Source: CAWKMN01 sp963850765 (GTDB lineage: Bacteria > Chloroflexota > Anaerolineae > Aggregatilineales > Aggregatilineaceae). Taken from it: a stretch of 64,000 nucleotides of DNA. Shown here one piece after another: positions 47,306 through 55,535 of the stretch (its first letter is position 1; every line of letters begins with the position of its first letter). The notes under the pieces are model-generated. The model had not been told where the DNA came from, ran no database searches, and saw only the letters and a program-made list of their open reading frames with translations. The translations under genes were made by a program, and so were the position numbers. The stretch is from the NCBI GenBank assembly GCA_963850765.1, contig CAWKMN010000010.1, positions 124,001 to 188,000 of the forward strand, written 5' to 3'.

Positions 47306-47770
47306 ATGCCACACCTCATCGACGAAGCCGAAAACCTGCTGCGCGAGCGCGGGTTCAAAGTTACCCCGCAGCGGACCTTACTGCTGCAAGTGCTGGCCAG
47401 CCAGTCGAATCACCTCGACGCCGAGGAAATCTACCAGTTGGCCCACCTGCAGGATAGCAGCGTCAGCCTGGCGACGGTGTATCGCACGCTGAATCTGTTC
47501 GCAGAACTGGGCCTGCTCGATCACCGCTACGTAGAGCCGGAGCACCGCCGCGAGGTCTTCCGCCTCTCCGACGGCCCAGAGCAGCACTACCTGACGTGCA
47601 TGCGCTGCGGCACGCGCATCCTGATCCACACCGATCTGCTGAACCGGATGGCGGGCGCGTTGGTCCGGCGTAAGGGCGTGAGCGTAATCGGGGCGTGTGC
47701 GTGTTTCACCGGGTACTGCGTCGCCTGCACCGAGGAACTTCGCCGGCAGGCGATGGATGAGGCGGGGTAG
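47306..47770 (+). CDS. Fur-family transcriptional regulator
   Basis: The 154-residue protein has the winged helix (KVTPQRTLLLQVLASQSNHLDAEEIY, SLATVYRTLNLFAELGL) and the metal/dimer domain with CMRCG and a second CxxC (CVAC). It may sense iron, zinc, manganese or peroxide; the residues visible do not decide which. ATG 47306 has no strong ribosome site because heptamer repeats lie directly upstream. No transport gene is adjacent to suggest the metal. Confidence 0.9.
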   Translation: MPHLIDEAENLLRERGFKVTPQRTLLLQVLASQSNHLDAEEIYQLAHLQDSSVSLATVYRTLNLFAELGLLDHRYVEPEHRREVFRLSDGPEQHYLTCMRCGTRILIHTDLLNRMAGALVRRKGVSVIGACACFTGYCVACTEELRRQAMDEAG

Positions 47771-47812
47771 CCTCACCTCCGGGCCGTGCAACGACCCGGC
47801 TATGAACCGGCA

Positions 47813-47874
47813 AGCGCCCTCAAGGGCGCTGCTATGAATTGTGTCAGTGACCAGGGCCGTTTACGGCCCTTTCG
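47813..47874 (+). terminator. Two hairpins after the Fur-family gene
   Basis: AGCGCCCT/AGGGCGCT (47813-47830) and AGGGCCG/CGGCCCT (47853-47870) are perfect hairpins. The second is followed by TTTCG. They lie between converging genes and probably end both transcripts. Confidence 0.5.
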
Positions 47875-47909
47875 ATAAATAGCCCGGTGCTTGAAGCGCC
47901 GCGGCAATT

Positions 47910-48515
47910 CTACCCGTGCGTCTCGAACTTCCGCGCGTTGTAGATGGCGACGGCGGCTTGATCGGCCAGCGAGGTCATCACATTCAGATGGTGCTTACTG
48001 TAGCGCATCAGCGGCCGCGTGCTGTCTACGTAGATCACGCCCAACACCTGACCCTGATAGCGCAGCGGCGCGACGATGATCGTCCGCAGCTTCAGATTGA
48101 TAATGCTCTCGCGTTTCCTGAACTGCTCATCCGACTGGGCATCGGCCAGGATCAGCGGCTTCGTTCCGGCCATCGCCTCGTCAATCACGCTGTGCGAGAT
48201 GATGAAGTCTTCTTCGCTCAGATACTCCCCGGCATACGAGCGGCCCATCTTGAAGCGCGGGCTCTGGTCGCCGTTCCACATCATCAGAAAGGCGCGATCG
48301 GCCTCGGCAAACGACAGCGCGCTGTCGAGAATGAGCGCGATGAGCGAGTGGACGTCGCGCTGGCTGTGCAGGGATTTGGTCACTTCGAGCAGCAGTTGCA
48401 GCGCCTTGAGCTCGTACACCTCCCCGGTTTCGAGTGACCAATCCAGGTGCTCGCGCACGTCATGCAGCACGCGATCCGCGTCTTCCAGATGTTTTTGCTT
48501 GCGCGTGTCGTCCAT
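47910..48515 (-). CDS. Stand-alone GAF-domain protein
   Basis: AAGG precedes ATG. The 201-residue protein has a helical N-terminus (1-45) and one GAF domain (LLLEVTKSLHSQRD to ADQAAVAIYNARKFE). No output domain follows. It starts six bases after the CcrM-like methyltransferase stop, so it belongs to that operon. It may be a small ligand sensor or a partner for another signalling protein. Confidence 0.85.
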   Translation of the reverse strand: MDDTRKQKHLEDADRVLHDVREHLDWSLETGEVYELKALQLLLEVTKSLHSQRDVHSLIALILDSALSFAEADRAFLMMWNGDQSPRFKMGRSYAGEYLSEEDFIISHSVIDEAMAGTKPLILADAQSDEQFRKRESIINLKLRTIIVAPLRYQGQVLGVIYVDSTRPLMRYSKHHLNVMTSLADQAAVAIYNARKFETHG

Positions 48516-48521
48516 GGTGCC

Positions 48522-49605
48522 TTACTGCTCCTTTTCCAGTGCCAGCCGAACCCGCTGGCGCAGCACATCAATCGCCTGATACTGCCCGCTTTCTTCGTCA
48601 TAATAAAACCAGTGCATCCAGCCATTGCAGGATGGCACGTTTTTGAGCCGGGCCCCGACCTTGTGGATCGAGCCGGTAATTCCGTCCGGCCACGATCTGC
48701 CCGTCCGCCAGGATCTCCGCGCGGTGCGGCGAGTGCTTCAGGTAGAGCATCTGGCCGGCGTGGAGATAATCGCGTTCCAGCAGCGCGCTGAACGGGATGC
48801 GCGTCAGCTTGACCTCGCCGGGTGCCTGGACGAGCGGATCGCGCGGGTCAAGCGGCTGCACGGCATCCACGCGCGTGCGGGCCGCCTGCACGTAAGTTTC
48901 GTCGGTGTCGATGCCGATCCAATGGCGGTGCAGCCATTTGGCGGCGGCGGCAGTCGTCCCCGTGCCGACGAACGGATCGAGCACCACGTCACCGGGACTG
49001 CTGCTGGCGAGGATAATCCGCTTCAGCAGTTCTTCGGGCTTTTGGGTGGGGTGCAGTTTTTTCCCCGCCGCGTCCTTCAGCCGCTCCGCCCCGGTGCAGA
49101 TCGGGATGGACCACATGCTGCCGAACTGCTTCTCGTCGTTGAACTGCTTCATGGTGTGGTGATGGAAGGTGTAGCGGCTTTTGTCGGAATACTTGGCCCA
49201 GATCACGAATTCCACGTCGTTTTTCAGGCGCGTGCCCCGGAAATTCGGCATGGCGTTCGGCTTATACCATGCCACGGTATTCAGGAACCAGAAGCCGAGG
49301 TCTTGCAGGATCGCGCCGACGCGGAAGATATTATGATAGGTGCCGGAGATCCAGAGCGTCGCCGTCGGTTTCATGACGCGGCGTGCGGCGTGCAGCCACG
49401 CCCGCGTAAAATCGTCGTAGGCGGTGAAGCCGTCGAACTGGTCCCACTCGTCATCGACCGCATCCACGCGCGTCAGGTTGGGCCGCCAAAGTTCGTTGCG
49501 CAGCTGCAGGTTATAGGGCGGGTCGGCAAAGACGAGATCGACGCTCCGGCGCGGCAGCGTGTCCAGAACCTCGATGGCATCCCCAAGAATAATCTGATCG
49601 ATCAT
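48522..49605 (-). CDS. CcrM-like beta-class DNA methyltransferase with C-terminal RAMA domain (single frameshift)
   Basis: ATG 49605 follows GAGGGG. Removing one G near 48680 extends the protein to 360 residues. Motif IV (DPPYNLQL) comes before motif I (DPFVGTGTT), which is the beta-class order. The segments VDAVDDEWDQFD, SGTYHNIFRVGAILQDLGFWFLN, MPNFRGTR and KKLHPTQKPEELLKRI closely follow CcrM and M.HinfI. The restored C-terminus (GSIHKVGA, CNGWMHWFYY, IDVLRQR) is the RAMA domain of CcrM. An N6-adenine enzyme, possibly with GANTC specificity, is expected. No restriction enzyme gene is adjacent, so it is likely a solitary regulatory methylase. Confidence 0.88.
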
Positions 49606-49607
49606 GG

Positions 49608-50594
49608 TTACATCCCCTCGCGCGCCATCTGTACAAACGCCCGTACACCAATCAGCGCCGATACCGCCGGCGGCCACACGATCCCAAAGCCGGTCAGCGC
49701 GCCGAACAGCAGGTCACTCTGGACCGAGCCATCTCCCTCGCCCGGAAGACGGAAGCCGATCCAGCCGGCCAGCAAAAAAAGCGCCACCAGGAACACCCAC
49801 GCGGCGAGATTCGGACGGCGCGGCGGCGTGATGCTATCCAGCCATGAGATCCTGCGGCGCAGCCGGACCGTGGCGTAGAGCATCACAATCATCATCCCGC
49901 CCAATACGGCGATCAGCAGCAGGCCGGTCCCGGTGATCTGATCCTGCGCGTAACCGATGACCAGCGCCGCCCACAGGATCGCGCCCATCAGACCGCGCTC
50001 GACTCGCGTCAGCCGCCAGTCCTCGCGCCGGTACAGATCGGCGGGGGGCAGTGCCCACCGGATGACCCCGCACGCCAGCAGCCCAATCGCCAGCGCCAGC
50101 AATGCGGGTATCAGATCCACATCGGGAACACTCTCATCGGACACAACCGGGAACCAGCGCACCCAGATTCCCCACGCCAGGCCCGCCGTCAGCGCCACAC
50201 CGGCATCCAGGGGACGCGCTTTGCGACCACTGGCAAGCATCAGGAAGGCGGCCAGCGCCAGCATAAACGCGAGCGGCTGCGCGGCCAGCGGCCGGATCAC
50301 GAGGCTGATCGGCAGGTCGCGCGTGGTGATGTGGCTGATCAGCGTGGCGTTGACCAGCCCATACAACCCGGCCAGGATCAGCAAGCTGAACACGTCGTTG
50401 ACCTGCAAGCGCTCGATCAGGTCCAGCGCGGTCGCCGCCAGCGCGAGATAGACTGCGGCAATCGCGCCCCATTCCAGCACGTTAAAATTGGTCGGCTGCT
50501 GCCAGACTACCCATTCGGAAAAGACGAGCAGCAGCGCGGCGAAGCTCAGGCGCATGCCCCAGCCGGTCCAACGCTCGCGGATGTGTTCGCGCAT
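49608..50594 (-). CDS. Polytopic membrane protein of unknown family
   Basis: ATG 50594 follows AGGAGAGAGA. The 328-residue protein has about ten hydrophobic segments with short loops. No transport or enzyme signature is recognised. The last part has a Gly/Pro-rich membrane pair. The methyltransferase start lies two bases after its stop, so it is the first gene of a three-gene operon (membrane protein, methylase, GAF protein). Function is unknown. Confidence 0.75.
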   Translation of the reverse strand: MREHIRERWTGWGMRLSFAALLLVFSEWVVWQQPTNFNVLEWGAIAAVYLALAATALDLIERLQVNDVFSLLILAGLYGLVNATLISHITTRDLPISLVIRPLAAQPLAFMLALAAFLMLASGRKARPLDAGVALTAGLAWGIWVRWFPVVSDESVPDVDLIPALLALAIGLLACGVIRWALPPADLYRREDWRLTRVERGLMGAILWAALVIGYAQDQITGTGLLLIAVLGGMMIVMLYATVRLRRRISWLDSITPPRRPNLAAWVFLVALFLLAGWIGFRLPGEGDGSVQSDLLFGALTGFGIVWPPAVSALIGVRAFVQMAREGM

Positions 50595-50765
50595 TCTCTC
50601 TCCTACGTGATACGGCCCGGTTTGGTTCCAGGGAGCACTCACTTCAACGCCTGCTGATTTTATCCATCACGCCCTGATCTTACACCTAAAATCGACGATT
50701 GACCTTGTAAATCTGGGCGCGAGGCATAAAATCGGCATGAATTTTTTTCCACTCAGGATGATCCT

Positions 50766-51353
50766 ATGAGCCACACGCCGTACACGTTCCGCCCAATGAC
50801 CGACGCCGATATTCCGCGCCTGTCCGAGATCCGTCCCAGCTTCGTCAGCCCGACGGTGCTGGCGATCGAGCGGTCCGGCAGCGGGTTTGAGGTTGGCTGG
50901 CGGCTGGTCGAGCGCCCGCTGCCACAGCCATTCGACAAGGGGCATCGCTACGATTTTGACGAGCGTGAGCAGGAAAACATCCGGCAGCGCTTCCAGCAGG
51001 GGGATGGGCTGCATCTGGTGGTGGAATACGGCGGGCAAATCGCGGGCATTCTGGATATGGTCCCGCAGGAATGGAATCATACCGTGTTTATCTGGAACAT
51101 CATGCTCGATACGGCGATTCGCGGGCAGGGGGTTGGGCGCGCGCTGTTCCAGCGGGCCGTGGACTGGGCGCGGCAGTTGGGCTACCGCGCGCTGGTGCTC
51201 GAAACGCAGACGAACAATGTGCCCGCCTGCAAATTCTACGCCGCGATGGGCTGCCGCCTCGAAGGAATCCGCGAGATGCTGTATACCAACCGGGATATTG
51301 AGCGGAATGAAGTCGCGATTTTCTGGGTCTACAGCTTGCAGGAGGACGTATGA
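50766..51353 (+). CDS. GNAT-family N-acetyltransferase
   Basis: AGGAT precedes ATG. The 195-residue protein has the acetyl-CoA loop (AIRGQGVGRALFQRAVDWARQLG) and a C-terminal beta strand pair (NNVPACKFYAAMGCRLEG) in the RimI/GNAT pattern. Its ATGA overlap with the next gene shows translational coupling. The acceptor substrate is unknown. Confidence 0.9.
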   Translation: MSHTPYTFRPMTDADIPRLSEIRPSFVSPTVLAIERSGSGFEVGWRLVERPLPQPFDKGHRYDFDEREQENIRQRFQQGDGLHLVVEYGGQIAGILDMVPQEWNHTVFIWNIMLDTAIRGQGVGRALFQRAVDWARQLGYRALVLETQTNNVPACKFYAAMGCRLEGIREMLYTNRDIERNEVAIFWVYSLQEDV

Positions 51354-51748
51354 CCGGCACGGTGGAATATTCGTTTGACCGCCCGCTCGCGCCCGACGAT
51401 GTGCAGCGGCTGCTCAACGAGACGTCATGGGCCGCCAACCGCCCGCTGTCGGACATCCAGACCATGCTGGATGGCTCGTTATGCGTCGGGGCGTGGTTGG
51501 ACGGCCGGCTGGTCGGTTTTGCGCGCGCTGTGACCGACGGCGTTTACCGGGCGCTGCTCGAAGATGTCGTCGTGGATGAAAGCCTGCGCGGCCAGGGGAT
51601 CGGCGGGGCGCTGGTTGAGCAGATGCTCGAACGGCTTGCCCCGGTTCAGCAGGTGCTGCTCGTGTGCGGGGATCACCTCGTCCCGTTTTACAGCGCGTTC
51701 GGCTTTTCGCTGATGACCCTGCCGGTCATGCAGCTGTGGAAGGGGTGA
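51350..51748 (+). CDS. Small GNAT-family N-acetyltransferase
   Basis: The 132-residue protein has VGFARAVTDGVYRALLEDVVV, then the acetyl-CoA loop (SLRGQGIGGALVEQMLERL) and a final FYSAFGF strand. It overlaps the upstream GNAT gene by four bases. Two different GNAT enzymes in one unit may act on related substrates. Confidence 0.9.
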   Translation: MTGTVEYSFDRPLAPDDVQRLLNETSWAANRPLSDIQTMLDGSLCVGAWLDGRLVGFARAVTDGVYRALLEDVVVDESLRGQGIGGALVEQMLERLAPVQQVLLVCGDHLVPFYSAFGFSLMTLPVMQLWKG

Positions 51749-51759
51749 GGACCCTATTG

Positions 51760-51855
51760 GCCCCTCCCTAAATCCCTCCCCACAATGTGGAGAGGGACTT
51801 GACGGCGTCTGTTTTCCCCTCTCCACCCTGTGGGGAGGGGGCAGGGGGAGGGGCT
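51760..51855. repeat. CTCTCC-type palindromic repeat
   Basis: CCCCTCCCTAAATCCCTCCCC comes first in reverse orientation, followed by two CTCTCC/GGAGAG hairpins. It fills the gap between the GNAT pair and the converging alpha-solenoid gene. Confidence 0.75.
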
Positions 51856-51861
51856 AAGACT

Positions 51862-54513
51862 CTACTTGTTCACCGTCATCGCCAGCAGCGTTTCGACCAC
51901 CTCCACCAGCGCGACCGGCACGCCCATATGCTCGACAACGGGCGCGAACGCGGCAAGATCCACCAACGCGTCGGCCTGGGGCTGCGTCCGTAAGAATGTC
52001 ATGACGCGCCGCCAGAGCGGATACGATTGGGCGGGCGTGAGCAGCCGCGCCCACACCGCCGCGACCTTCGCCAGCAGCGCCGCGCGTTCGGCAGTGTCGC
52101 GCGTTTCCAGGCACGCTTCGAGCGCCAGCGTGATCGCGTCCTCCTGCTGGTTCTGCGCCTGGCTTTGCGCGTCCATATACGGCGCGAGATGGGCCAGGGC
52201 ACTGGCGCGATCATAATCATCCTGAATCCCCAGGGCGGTGTCGAGGGCCTCGTCCAGAATCGGGTAGCGCAGTCCCGGCGACGAGTGCGGGATCAGTTCG
52301 AGCAGCGCGTTGACCCGCTGGTAGCGGTTGGGTACATCGTGCGCCGCGGCCAGCGCCGCCTCGTGCAGACGTTCGGGCAGGCGCGGCAGCAGGGCGGTCA
52401 GGACGTGCATCCGGTCATAGGGCGTGTGGATGGTCTCGCCCACCTCGACCGCGCGATCCAGCAGTTCGTCGGGCAGCACGGGCGCGATCGCGGCCAGGAT
52501 ATTCGCTTTGTGGTGCGGCGGCTTGACAGCCTGCGCCAGATTGATCGCATCCAGCCCGACGCGGCGGCGCGGCTCCGGCGGCAGATGCGGCATCAGCGCG
52601 CTGAGCGAGGGGACACGCTCCAGCGGATCGAGGATGGTATAGGCGTCGGCCAGCGCATCCGCCATCTGCTCCGGGATCAGGTGCGGGGCCAGGAACACCA
52701 GCGCCCGCGCGCGCTCGCTCTCGTCGGGGATCGATCGCGTCGCCTTGAGCGCCTCTTGCAGCGCCCGCCGCCGGAGGTCGTCTGGCAGGTGCGGCGCGAG
52801 ATCGACCAGGGCCACGACACGGTCATAACGCCGTTCGATGGCGGTCGCGGCGGCCATGGCATCCGCGAGGGCGCGCGCGCGCGCGGTGGCCGACAGATAG
52901 GGGGCGATGGCGGCCAGCGCCTCGGCGCGGGCTTCGGCGGGCTTGATCTCGCGCGCCGTGGTAAAAGCGGCCACCTGCAAATCGGGTGGCAGGTGCGACG
53001 ACAGCCTTTTCAGCGCGACAGCCCGTTCGTTATCATCGGAGATGGTTTTGACGACGTGCAGTGCTTCGCCAAGCAGTTCCGGCGAGAGATACGGCGCGAG
53101 CGCGGCGAACGCACGGGCGCGATCGTCCGGGCGCTCGATGGAGAACGTCACCTGGATGGCCTGCTCAAGCCCGTCGGGGACATATTTAAGCGGGCCCATC
53201 GAGTCAATATAGGGAGCAAGCGCGATCAAGGCCGCGGTGCGCGAATCTTCGCTGATGATCTGCCCGATGGCATTCAGCGCCCCGATCAACGCCTGGGATT
53301 GCAGCGCCGGGGAAATATGCGGAATCATGCGGCCCAGCAGCAGCGCCCGCGCGTCCGGCGTCTCAAGTTCGTAAGCAATCGCGATCAGCCGGGTGTGGAA
53401 TTCGGCGGGCAGATCGGCGGGCAGCACGCTCAGCGCGGCGGCGCGGGCGACCTCATTTTCGATGCAGCACGCCGCAATCTCAAAGGCCATCGTGACGGCT
53501 TCGGCCTGAAGCTCGGGTGACAGATTGGGGATGAGCGCGCCCAGCGCCCGCACGCGCGAGGCCGGATCTTCAATCGCCTGCGCACCGGCCAGCACCCGGT
53601 GTTGAAACGGCGGCAGCGTGGAATCTTGCCCCGGCGATGTCAGGTGAGGAGCCAGATCCAGCAGCACATCCACGCGCAGCGCCGGTTCAAGCGATTTGAC
53701 GCCGCTGGTGTTCATCGCGGCACTGACAATCGCCAATGGGTCTGTGATCAGCCCCAGGTAATTGAGATAGGGCGCGATCCGCCCCAGGAGGCGCAGGCGC
53801 AGGCCATGGTTGGGAAGCTGCTCGATCCGGTGCCACACGATCTGCAGCTCGTCCGCCGAGAGTGAGTGAGCGAGGTTCGCCAGCGCCGCCAGCACCAGAT
53901 CGTCCGGCAGGTGGGCGGAGGGTGAGCGCCAGGATGCCAGCGCCAGCAGATGACGTACCTGCAATTGCAGCGCGCCGGGCCCCGCCATAAGCGCTGCTTC
54001 GAGCAGGCGATTTAAATCCTGCTCGGCGGTCGCAGTGGCAGTTTCCCATCCCACGGCCGGATAGCGGGTTTGGGCAAGCTGGCGGAGCGCCTGCCGCAGA
54101 TCGGCCGAACCGCGCAGTTCCTCGGCCAGCAGATGGAAAAACATCTGCGACTCTTGCAGCAGCATGGGGCGGAAATCGTCGGACATGTTCAGCACGGCGG
54201 CCCAATGATCGGCCACGGCCACATAATCGGGGACCTGACCGGGCAGAAACAGCTTGAGCAGTTCGTCCACCATGCGCCGATCGGCCAGCCCATGCCCGCT
54301 CATCAGACCCTTGGCGAGCGGGGCGGTATCCGGCGTGGTGTAACTTTCGAGCGCCTGCCGCAGCGCAGACCAATAGGCGCGCTGCAAGCTGCCGCTGTGA
54401 AAAAACTGATCAAACGTATCGTCAGGAAACAGGCTGCTCAGTGCTTCGACAAAGGCTTCGGCCGCACTGGCAAGCTGCTGCGTGCTGAATACATCGTGTG
54501 ATGTGCTGGTCAT
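51862..54513 (-). CDS. Alpha-solenoid repeat protein
   Basis: The 883-residue protein has no signal peptide or membrane segment. From about residue 290 it is built of around fourteen repeats of 32-36 residues. The pattern is RAxALxxLAPHLPxExxxxALxxAxxIxxxxxR, which predicts helix pairs in a HEAT/TPR-like superhelix. The N-terminal 280 residues are helical without clear repeats. Such scaffolds usually bind other proteins. No enzyme domain is attached, and the neighbours do not reveal a partner. Confidence 0.8.
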   Translation of the reverse strand: MTSTSHDVFSTQQLASAAEAFVEALSSLFPDDTFDQFFHSGSLQRAYWSALRQALESYTTPDTAPLAKGLMSGHGLADRRMVDELLKLFLPGQVPDYVAVADHWAAVLNMSDDFRPMLLQESQMFFHLLAEELRGSADLRQALRQLAQTRYPAVGWETATATAEQDLNRLLEAALMAGPGALQLQVRHLLALASWRSPSAHLPDDLVLAALANLAHSLSADELQIVWHRIEQLPNHGLRLRLLGRIAPYLNYLGLITDPLAIVSAAMNTSGVKSLEPALRVDVLLDLAPHLTSPGQDSTLPPFQHRVLAGAQAIEDPASRVRALGALIPNLSPELQAEAVTMAFEIAACCIENEVARAAALSVLPADLPAEFHTRLIAIAYELETPDARALLLGRMIPHISPALQSQALIGALNAIGQIISEDSRTAALIALAPYIDSMGPLKYVPDGLEQAIQVTFSIERPDDRARAFAALAPYLSPELLGEALHVVKTISDDNERAVALKRLSSHLPPDLQVAAFTTAREIKPAEARAEALAAIAPYLSATARARALADAMAAATAIERRYDRVVALVDLAPHLPDDLRRRALQEALKATRSIPDESERARALVFLAPHLIPEQMADALADAYTILDPLERVPSLSALMPHLPPEPRRRVGLDAINLAQAVKPPHHKANILAAIAPVLPDELLDRAVEVGETIHTPYDRMHVLTALLPRLPERLHEAALAAAHDVPNRYQRVNALLELIPHSSPGLRYPILDEALDTALGIQDDYDRASALAHLAPYMDAQSQAQNQQEDAITLALEACLETRDTAERAALLAKVAAVWARLLTPAQSYPLWRRVMTFLRTQPQADALVDLAAFAPVVEHMGVPVALVEVVETLLAMTVNK

Positions 54514-54630
54514 GCTGATGCCCGCGTCGCCCCTTATGTGTGTTAATCAACCAGTATAGCGGTTTCCGCCTAACTGCGCGACATAACTACAGTCCTACAG
54601 ATATGGATAGGGGCGGCTCCCGCTGTATCC

Positions 54631-55189
54631 TCAGTCCCGCGTGCGATAGCGGAGATAGACCCAGCCATTACCAACACGGCGCTCGTCCAGGAGATCCAGC
54701 TTGACGCCGACGTTGCGCGGCAGAACCGGCTTGCCGCCGCCCAGCATAACAGGGACGACGAGCAGTTCATACTCGTCGACGAGCCCGGCCCGGATCGCCT
54801 GTGCGGCCAGGTTCGGACCCTCCACCGAAATATCGTGCGCAATTGCGCCTTCAGCCTGCGCACCGCCTGCGGTTCGAATTCCCGCTCGAGACGCGTCTTC
54901 GGTGTCGAGACGGTCTGCAGCGATTTGGAATAGACGACCTTATCGGCTGCTTGCCAGATCCGCGCGAAGTCCCTCATGGCCGGCGTCAGACCGGGTATGA
55001 CCTCCGGCGTCTGCCAAACCAGCATCGTCTCATACATCTTGCGTCCACAGAGATAGGTGCCAATGGGGCGGATCCGATCGTTGATGAAAGCGGATATCTC
55101 CTCATCCGGCACGGACCAATCCATGCTGTCGGTCTCCCCCGCGATAAAGCCATCCAGCGCGTGGGCATAAAGTAGATCAGTTTGGACAT
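54631..55189 (-). CDS. Dihydrofolate reductase/RibD C-terminal-like reductase (two frameshifts)
   Basis: Adding one base near 55160 and one near 54848 gives 186 residues. The start reads MSKLIYFM, then ALDGFIAGETDSMDW, then YLCGRKMYETM, and later SVEGPNLAAQAIRAGLVDEYELLVVPVMLGGGKP. This is the YyaP/YwjB-type RibD C-terminal family, which has the DHFR fold and probably uses NADPH. The physiological substrate of this group is generally not known. Confidence 0.82.
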
Positions 55190-55535
55190 CGTTCAGCCTC
55201 CATATCGTATCACTAGGGTATTATAAAACCGGCCCGACAAATGGGTATGGATCCGCCACCAACTCCCCTCTCCGCGTGTAGCAAGCGTGCTACCCCGAAG
55301 GGACTGTCTCGCCGGGGGCTAGGGGGTGAGGTTTGAACTCACAACACTCATGAACTCAAAACTCAAGACTCCTACGGACAAACCGGTGATTGCAGCTTCC
55401 GCCGGTTTCGGGTTATGCTGGTACTATGCGTATCATCCCGATCTTCGAACGTGCGTTCTAATGTGTTATAATAGGATCATCCATTGACCGGCACCGAAGA
55501 CCACGACGGGTGATTAGTGATTTTGGGTGTAAACG
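55190..55535. other. 346-base intergenic stretch upstream of ftsK
   Basis: It holds a CTCTCC-type repeat (55263-55332), an ACTCA heptamer run (55334-55374) and the probable ftsK promoter (55444-55472). No gene is seen. Confidence 0.6.
55444..55472 (+). promoter_or_regulatory. Probable ftsK promoter
   Basis: TTCGAA and a perfect TATAAT (55467-55472) are 17 bases apart. TGT directly before TATAAT makes an extended -10. Confidence 0.5.
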
